From assembly GCA_049641805.1 (NCBI GenBank), contig JBARNX010000016.1, forward strand, positions 1 through 11,028: DNA of 11,028 nt. The letters run 5' to 3'. The notes beneath the pieces were generated by a model. That model searched no databases, had not been told where the DNA came from, and saw only the letters and a list, made by a program, of their open reading frames with translations. The first letter of the stretch is position 1, and the number at the start of each line of letters is the position of its first letter. Positions 7,139 through 11,028 of the stretch are shown one piece after another. Made by a program: the position numbers and the translations under genes. The DNA is from UBA5738 sp049641805 (GTDB lineage: Bacteria > Patescibacteriota > Minisyncoccia > Minisyncoccales > UBA5738).

Positions 7139-7163
7139 CCTTGCTTATTCTCGCTTATTCTCG
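7129..7163. repeat. Two adjoining short tandem duplications
   Basis: AACCTTGC occurs twice in a row at 7129-7144, and GCTTATTCTC occurs twice in a row at 7143-7162. The two duplications share the GC at 7143-7144. The second one covers the last codons of the DUF1858 gene. Because its unit is 10 bases, it shifts the frame and supplies the present TAA stop. The first forms the -35-like TTGCAA at its junction. Confidence 0.8.
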
Positions 7164-7369
7164 TACTTTTTGGCAGCGGCATTAAGATCGGCCAGCAATT
7201 TCTCCTGATCAATACCATAGGACGCACATATCTGTCCAATCGTTAGGCTTGAAGCTTCGATTTTTGCCATCGGGCACCCCAAGCACGGCACATTATGTTT
7301 CGATAGAACATCCTCCGCAACGGAAAGTTCCAACACTTCTTCCAAAGTGGTTTTTTCGTTAAAAGCCAT
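7145..7369 (-). CDS. DUF1858-family CxxC protein
   Basis: This is a 74-residue cytoplasmic protein. The pattern is a short helical start (TTLEEVLELSVAEDVLSKHN), then PCLGCP with cysteines C29 and C32, then a C-terminal helical part with C48. This matches the DUF1858 family, found alone or at the N-terminus of ScdA/Ric-like iron-cluster repair proteins and hybrid-cluster-related proteins. The paired cysteines suggest a thiol-redox or metal-cluster role, but no activity is established from the sequence. It starts 7 bases after the stop of the upstream small membrane protein, so the two are surely co-transcribed and probably belong to the hydrogenase operon. The end of the gene lies in a 10-base tandem duplication that fixes its stop. 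There is no Shine-Dalgarno sequence. Confidence 0.85.
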   Translation of the reverse strand: MAFNEKTTLEEVLELSVAEDVLSKHNVPCLGCPMAKIEASSLTIGQICASYGIDQEKLLADLNAAAKKYENKRE

Positions 7370-7376
7370 ATTATTT

Positions 7377-7883
7377 TTACATTTTTTTTAAAAATTTTCT
7401 TTCAAAAAGCGTAAACGCCAATCCGGCGCCCAACAACGCGGTAATCAACTGCGGCCAGCCCATCATTGATGCCAGCGCCGCGGTCATTTTACCGTGTGTC
7501 ATCGCCGACAAAATAACATTCGCGCTCAAAACCAAAAATCCGAATTTCGCCCCGCTGGCAACTACGGCCGCGATCCAATAATTTGTTTTTTTCAATAATG
7601 CGAACACTCCCGCCAACACGACATTAGACGCCATTATGAACGGAATCATCGGCGCCATCGCCAGCGGCAAAGTTCCCGCGGCCAAAGCAATCAAACTGGG
7701 AACCATCGCCACCGCGCACGCCGCGCGAAACCCGACCAGCATTACCGCACCGAATAAAGCCGCGTTGACAATCGTTCCGGTTACCAATTGCGAATGCACC
7801 AGCGGCGCCAATACCGCCGCCCCAACCATCCCCGCGGTTAAAACTATTTCTTTTGGCATCGATAATGTTGATAATTTAACCAT
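7377..7883 (-). CDS. Small polytopic membrane protein next to the hydrogenase
   Basis: This 168-residue, very hydrophobic protein has about six helices, at roughly 13-30, 37-52, 54-72, 75-97, 102-125 and 143-160. Polar landmarks are H30, N40, R53, N87, K112, H130 and the motif MMGWPQL (140-146). The overall look resembles ECF-transporter substrate-binding (S) components. From memory, similar small proteins beside [FeFe] hydrogenases are often labelled just 'iron hydrogenase' in databases, a label with no biochemical basis here because the protein has no cluster-binding cysteine pattern. The start was set at the ATG (7883). An in-frame TTG at 7898 would add five residues and cannot be excluded. 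A GGAAA stretch 10-14 bases before the ATG may act as a ribosome site. It sits between the hydrogenase and DUF1858 genes. Uptake of a cofactor or metal for the hydrogenase, or membrane docking, are the leading guesses. Confidence 0.8.
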   Translation of the reverse strand: MVKLSTLSMPKEIVLTAGMVGAAVLAPLVHSQLVTGTIVNAALFGAVMLVGFRAACAVAMVPSLIALAAGTLPLAMAPMIPFIMASNVVLAGVFALLKKTNYWIAAVVASGAKFGFLVLSANVILSAMTHGKMTAALASMMGWPQLITALLGAGLAFTLFERKFLKKM

Positions 7884-7911
7884 AATTTCGGTTTCCAATT
7901 AACGGTTTTCC

Positions 7912-8016
7912 ATTTTCAATAAATGCAACGATTTTCAATGTGCCGGACAAAAATACAAATACGCACATTGTTAAATTGAAAATTCAATGAAAATTGATAA
8001 CTGAAAATTGAAAATT
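7912..8016. repeat. Hairpin plus TGAAAATT repeat cluster after hydA
   Basis: Four copies of TGAAAATT lie at 7977-7984, 7988-7995, 8002-8009 and 8009-8016, the last covering part of the hydA stop codon. Inverted copies of the core, ATTTTCA, lie at 7912-7918 and 7931-7937. Between the two sets is a perfect 8-bp inverted repeat, CAATGTGC (7936-7943) and GCACATTG (7963-7970), with a 19-base loop. The block separates hydA from the membrane-protein gene and could be an operator, a processing site or a repeat relic. A related ATTGAAAATTGAT occurs at 111-123. Confidence 0.6.
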
Positions 8017-9763
8017 ATTTTTGAGTTATTCCGCTTTTTCCTTTTTGCGCGTATTTCGTGTGTAAAATTTCGTGAATTTTGTGTTCGTCGTTTCGCAAAT
8101 CGTCATAAACGGCGGTCACGGCCGGGCTTTCGTGGGCGAAACGGATGGTTTTTGAACAATCGTCGGAATACAATCCCGCCGCGCGCTTTTTGCGAATCTC
8201 ATCGTTCACCGGCAAAGGCTGGCCGCCGCCGCCGATGCATCCTCCGGGGCAAGCCATAATTTCAACATAATCATAGGCCTTGGAGTCTTTCGCCAGATCG
8301 TCCAAAATTATTTTAGCATTTTCCATCCCGTTGGCAATCGCGATTTTCAATTTGATTCCCGCAATCTCAATTTCGGCTTTCTTCAATCCGGCGATGCCTC
8401 TCAAATTCTTTAGATCGGCCTGTTCCAAGTTCTTGCCGGTGATCAGCCAGTACGCCGTGCGCGCCGCCGCTTCGGTTACCCCGCCGGTGGCGCCAAAAAT
8501 CGTGCCGGCGCCGGTATAAACGCCGAACGGATCATCGGCAATTTCTTCGGGCATAGCTTTCAAGTCAATGCGGTTCTTCTGCAATAACCGCCCCAGTTCG
8601 CGAGTGGTCAACACAAAATCCGCCGGCGCCAGACCGTTGATTTTTTCTTCGGGCTTGAACGCGTCGTATTTTTTCGCCGCGCAAGGCATCACCGACACCG
8701 AAACAATATCTTCGGGATTGATATTGTTGTTTTCCGCCCAGCGGGTTTTGATCAGCGATCCCAGCATATTTTGCGGCGATTTGACCGTGGTGATATGAGA
8801 AATCAAGTCGGGGCGGAAAAATTCCACATAGCGGATCCACGCCGGACAGCAGGAGGTGAACATTGGTAAGGGTTTATTTTCCTTGACTCTTTGCACCAAC
8901 TCCTTGGCCTCTTCCACGGTGGTCAAATCCGCGGACATATTCGTGTCAAACACCTTGTCAAATCCCAATTTCTTCAAGGACGCGACCAATTGCCCGGTCA
9001 CCACTTGGCCGTGGGGAATACCGAACATTTCCCCGATTGACGCCCGGATTGACGGCGCGAATTGCACCACCAGCGTTTTCCCTTTTTTATCTTTCAGTAG
9101 CGCGTCCACCGCCTCCACCGCGCTTTCCACATCCAGCGCGCCCACCGGGCAGTGCACCACGCACTGGGCGCAATAAATGCAATCTTTTTTCTCATCCGCG
9201 GAAGGCGAAATCCGGCTTTCATATCCCCGCCCTTCCAATTCCAAAAAGCCGTCGGATTTGCACTCAGCTTCGTTCCCGCGCTTGGAACCGGTCTGGCGCG
9301 AACACATATCCACGCAATTGCGGCAATTGATGCACTTTGACCGGTCAAGAATGATCGGCCCGAATTTGATAATTTCAGGCTCCGGGTTTCGCAATGGATG
9401 AGCGTTCAAATCGGCTTTCAGCTCCGCGGCATACTTTAACAGCGCGCATTTGCCCTGCCAGACGCACTGCGGGCAATTGCGCCGGTGCTGTCCCAAAAGC
9501 AATTCCAAATTGGTTTTGCGCAACGCCGTCAAATTTTCGCTTTGCGTGACCACTTTCGTTCCCTCTTTTATCTTTGTCGCACAGGCCGCCTGTGGAGCCG
9601 CCACTCCCTCAATCTCTACCACGCACATCCGGCAATTTGCCTTCACGCACAGATCCGGATGATAACACAGCGCCGGAATTTCAATCCCGTTCTCCCGCGC
9701 GACCTCCAATATTGTCTGCCCTTCTTTTGCTTCCACCTCCCGATTATCAATTGTTATTTTCAT
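8015..9763 (-). CDS. hydA: [FeFe] hydrogenase catalytic subunit, group A, HndD/CpI-like
   Basis: This 582-residue cytoplasmic enzyme makes or uses H2. An N-terminal [2Fe-2S] ferredoxin domain has C33, C44, C47 and C61. A His-ligated [4Fe-4S] site uses H93, C97, C100 and C106. Two [4Fe-4S] ferredoxin sites use C144/147/150/154 and C195/198/201/205. The H-domain has L1 TSCCPAW (303-309), L2 MPCAAKK (359-365) and L3 MACPGGCIGGGGQP (503-516), giving cluster ligands C306, C361, C505 and C509. Compared with Clostridium CpI, the offset is a constant six residues through the H-domain. The proton-path residues E285, E288, R292 and C305 are kept, while the serine is threonine (T325). There is no C-terminal extra [2Fe-2S] domain. 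It lies 76 bases downstream of the NuoF-like gene, so NADH is the likely electron partner. The maturases HydE, HydF and HydG are not in this window. Oxygen sensitivity is expected from the family. Confidence 0.97.
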   Translation of the reverse strand: MKITIDNREVEAKEGQTILEVARENGIEIPALCYHPDLCVKANCRMCVVEIEGVAAPQAACATKIKEGTKVVTQSENLTALRKTNLELLLGQHRRNCPQCVWQGKCALLKYAAELKADLNAHPLRNPEPEIIKFGPIILDRSKCINCRNCVDMCSRQTGSKRGNEAECKSDGFLELEGRGYESRISPSADEKKDCIYCAQCVVHCPVGALDVESAVEAVDALLKDKKGKTLVVQFAPSIRASIGEMFGIPHGQVVTGQLVASLKKLGFDKVFDTNMSADLTTVEEAKELVQRVKENKPLPMFTSCCPAWIRYVEFFRPDLISHITTVKSPQNMLGSLIKTRWAENNNINPEDIVSVSVMPCAAKKYDAFKPEEKINGLAPADFVLTTRELGRLLQKNRIDLKAMPEEIADDPFGVYTGAGTIFGATGGVTEAAARTAYWLITGKNLEQADLKNLRGIAGLKKAEIEIAGIKLKIAIANGMENAKIILDDLAKDSKAYDYVEIMACPGGCIGGGGQPLPVNDEIRKKRAAGLYSDDCSKTIRFAHESPAVTAVYDDLRNDEHKIHEILHTKYAQKGKSGITQK

Positions 9764-9837
9764 ATTTTTTGATAATTATAGATCAATCGTTCGAATAACC
9801 CGCTTGCCGTTTTTAAATCTATGCCTAAATTATTCAT
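9760..9837 (-). CDS. Possible 25-residue leader ORF overlapping the hydA start
   Basis: An ATG at 9837 opens a 25-codon frame (begins MNNLGIDLKTASG) whose TGA overlaps the hydA ATG as ATGA, the classic arrangement for translational coupling. A weak AGG lies about 9 bases before the ATG. A TATAAT at 9775-9780, inside this ORF, could instead be a -10 for a nearly leaderless hydA message, but no good -35 accompanies it. The peptide matches no family I know, and a frame this short can arise by chance. Confidence 0.2.
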   Translation of the reverse strand: MNNLGIDLKTASGLFERLIYNYQKI

Positions 9838-9839
9838 AG

Positions 9840-10814
9840 CTATAGCCTAATTAATTTCTCCAGCAAACTGCCGAAAGAGTTGGCCACGCCTTTGCCGAAG
9901 GGGCAGAAACTGGCCGCGGCCAGTAATTTGACGATACTTTGCGCCCGCGCGATGTCAAGCGGATCTTCTGAAAAGATTTCGCGCAAGCGATAAACGCCTT
10001 CGCGGCAAGGAACGCATTTACCGCAGTTTTCTTTAATAAAAAATTCCGCCCACCGCAAACCAAGCTCGCGCGGATCGGTTTTTGCAGAATCATAAACCAC
10101 AATCGAGCCGGCTCCGGTTAACGGCGCATCCAGCTCATTTTCGAGCAATATCGTGCCGCTGGCGCCGCCGCCCGCTTGAATAAAAAATTTATTTTGGGGT
10201 GAATTTCCGGTAGTTTCCAAAATCCGGCGAATCGGCCACGACTCGGGAAATTCATAAACGCCTTCGCCGGCAATGCCTCCCGAGATTGAATAAAACCGGG
10301 TGTTTTCATATTCGCCGCGATTAATTTTGGCCGCAAAATATAAAGTTTCTAAGTTGTTTATCAGGGTAGGATATCCGAAAAGTCCCGACTGCGGCGGGAA
10401 CGGCGGCTTGATGCGCGGCTCGCACGGTTTTCCCTCAATCGACTCCAAAAGCGCGGTTTCTTCGCCGCCCAGATAACCGCCCGGCTCGCGCACAATTTCG
10501 ATTTGCTTGCCGCCGATAATACCCGCCAGCTTATCTTTGTATTTATCAAAATAATCTTTGCGCAGATAAAAATAACCTTTATCCGCGCCGGTGGCAGCCA
10601 TTGCCAGATCAATCCCTTCAACCGCGATTTCGGGCCAGTTTTCAAGAATAAAAATATCTTTTGAAACCGCAGGTTCGCCCTCGGACACATTGCAAACAAC
10701 ATATTTGGTTTCGCCCGGCGCATCTTTTACCATCTGCCATTTTTGCCACGCGGGAAACCCCGCGCCGCCGCGCCCTCTCAAATTCGCTTGTTTTAATTTT
10801 TCAATGATTTCCAT
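9840..10814 (-). CDS. NuoF-like NADH-oxidising flavoprotein, short form, hydrogenase partner
   Basis: This 324-residue protein corresponds to the core of NuoF/HndC/HydB, the subunit that passes electrons from NADH through FMN to iron-sulfur clusters. It has the FMN/NAD loop GRGGAGFP (14-21), EGEP (45-48), the nucleotide loop GGYLGGEETAL (112-122), KPPFP (136-140), an SLBB-like region (about 170-240), and the [4Fe-4S] site C264, C267, C270 and C304. It begins where E. coli NuoF residue ~50 would be. An in-frame TAA at 10824-10826 shows the short N-terminus is real. The N-terminal thioredoxin-like [2Fe-2S] domain and C-terminal ferredoxin domain of HydB-type subunits are both absent. The usual NADE motif reads NVSE (42-45). 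With hydA just downstream it likely forms an NADH-linked hydrogenase. No NuoE-like subunit is in the window. Confidence 0.92.
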   Translation of the reverse strand: MEIIEKLKQANLRGRGGAGFPAWQKWQMVKDAPGETKYVVCNVSEGEPAVSKDIFILENWPEIAVEGIDLAMAATGADKGYFYLRKDYFDKYKDKLAGIIGGKQIEIVREPGGYLGGEETALLESIEGKPCEPRIKPPFPPQSGLFGYPTLINNLETLYFAAKINRGEYENTRFYSISGGIAGEGVYEFPESWPIRRILETTGNSPQNKFFIQAGGGASGTILLENELDAPLTGAGSIVVYDSAKTDPRELGLRWAEFFIKENCGKCVPCREGVYRLREIFSEDPLDIARAQSIVKLLAAASFCPFGKGVANSFGSLLEKLIRL

Positions 10815-10844
10815 ATTCCAGTTTTATTCACAAATAATAATCCC

Positions 10845-10873
10845 ATTATACACTCTGTTTTAAATCATACAAA
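10845..10873 (-). promoter_or_regulatory. Promoter of the hydrogenase operon
   Basis: A perfect -10 TATAAT lies at 10845-10850 on the minus strand. Seventeen bases upstream is TTTGTA (10868-10873), which matches only three of six -35 bases. The -10 is 30 bases before the ATG at 10814, leaving a leader of about 23 bases. It sits in the 73-base gap after the preceding gene's stop, so the nuoF-like gene is probably the first of the hydrogenase operon. Confidence 0.55.
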
Positions 10874-10887
10874 CGAGAATGGAGGTT

Positions 10888-11028
10888 TCACTGCCCCGAC
10901 ACCAATTGTTTTTGCAGTTCGGCGATAAGTTGGGCGATTAATTGTGCCAGCAATTGTTTGATCTCGGCGATTTTTTGCAGAATCTCGGCGCGCGTTGCCG
11001 GCTCCGGATCTTTTGGTTCAACAACAGT
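10888..11028 (-). CDS. C-terminal end of an unidentified protein with a helical tail (partial)
   Basis: The last 46 codons of a minus-strand gene that continues past the right edge are visible, ending in TGA at 10888-10890. After an acidic, proline-containing linker (VVEPKDPEPATR) comes a heptad-like stretch rich in Ile, Leu, Gln and Ala (LLAQLIAQLIAELQKQL), which should form an amphipathic helix or coiled coil. Similar Gln/Leu/Ala tails, which I recall from exported and cell-wall proteins of Patescibacteria, suggest a surface protein. The main domain is out of view, so no function is given. It shares strand with the hydrogenase operon but is followed by a promoter and is probably a separate unit. 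Confidence 0.65.
   Translation of the reverse strand, partial: TVVEPKDPEPATRAEILQKIAEIKQLLAQLIAQLIAELQKQLVSGQ

Noticed and set aside
7884..7898. TTG at 7898 as the start of the small membrane protein
   Set aside because: It is possible, but an ATG five codons later gives a normal N-terminus and sits behind a GGAAA stretch. Kept only as an alternative.
7936..7970. CAATGTGC/GCACATTG hairpin as a rho-independent terminator of hydA
   Set aside because: Its loop is 19 bases and no U-run follows on the minus strand, so it was recorded as a repeat or possible operator instead.
7977..8016. TGAAAATT copies as a CRISPR array
   Set aside because: Units are only 8 bases with 0-6 bases between them, there are no spacers of normal length, and no cas genes are present.
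8015..9763. Possible frameshift or missing ligand in hydA
   Set aside because: All four accessory cluster motifs and all H-cluster ligands are in one continuous frame with constant offset to CpI.

Overview
The window most resembles a small-genome anaerobic fermenter of the Candidate Phyla Radiation (Patescibacteria, Parcubacteria-like). This is inferred from the mix of families, not from a marker gene. Supporting signs are secreted or membrane proteins with Cys-hairpin repeats, a CPYG-type thioredoxin-fold protein behind a membrane anchor, a Gln/Leu/Ile helical tail on the partial gene at the right edge, a single-chain NuoF core beside an [FeFe] hydrogenase, and almost no Shine-Dalgarno sequences. 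Every supported gene lies on the minus strand, so transcription runs from high to low coordinates.

Layout in transcription order: the C-terminus of an unidentified protein (10888-11028); a promoter with a perfect TATAAT; a short NuoF-like flavoprotein (9840-10814); a 582-residue [FeFe] hydrogenase with all H-cluster motifs (8015-9763); an intergenic stretch of inverted and direct repeats (7912-8016); a small polytopic membrane protein (7377-7883); a DUF1858-type CxxC protein (7145-7369); a promoter built partly from short tandem duplications; a membrane-anchored DsbA/GILT-like protein (6060-7079); a YruB-type glutaredoxin (5813-6043); a strong hairpin terminator (5776-5807); NAD-dependent GAPDH (4735-5757); two paralogous membrane proteins (4121-4687 and 2293-4017) with a 3' fragment of a second gap gene between them; an AT-rich spacer; AMP-forming acetyl-CoA synthetase (250-2172); and 249 bases with several inverted repeats but no supported gene.

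Two themes stand out. The first is redox metabolism. GAPDH makes NADH, and the NuoF-like protein plus hydrogenase could discharge electrons from NADH as H2. Acs links acetate and acetyl-CoA. The DUF1858 protein, DsbA-like protein and glutaredoxin are thiol-redox proteins. The second is a readable genome rearrangement. The order gap, truncated paralogue, gap 3' fragment, full-length paralogue is what one tandem duplication would leave if its breakpoints lay in the last ~100 bases of gap and just after the Cys-repeat domain of its downstream neighbour. No rRNA, tRNA, CRISPR array or insertion sequence was recognised.
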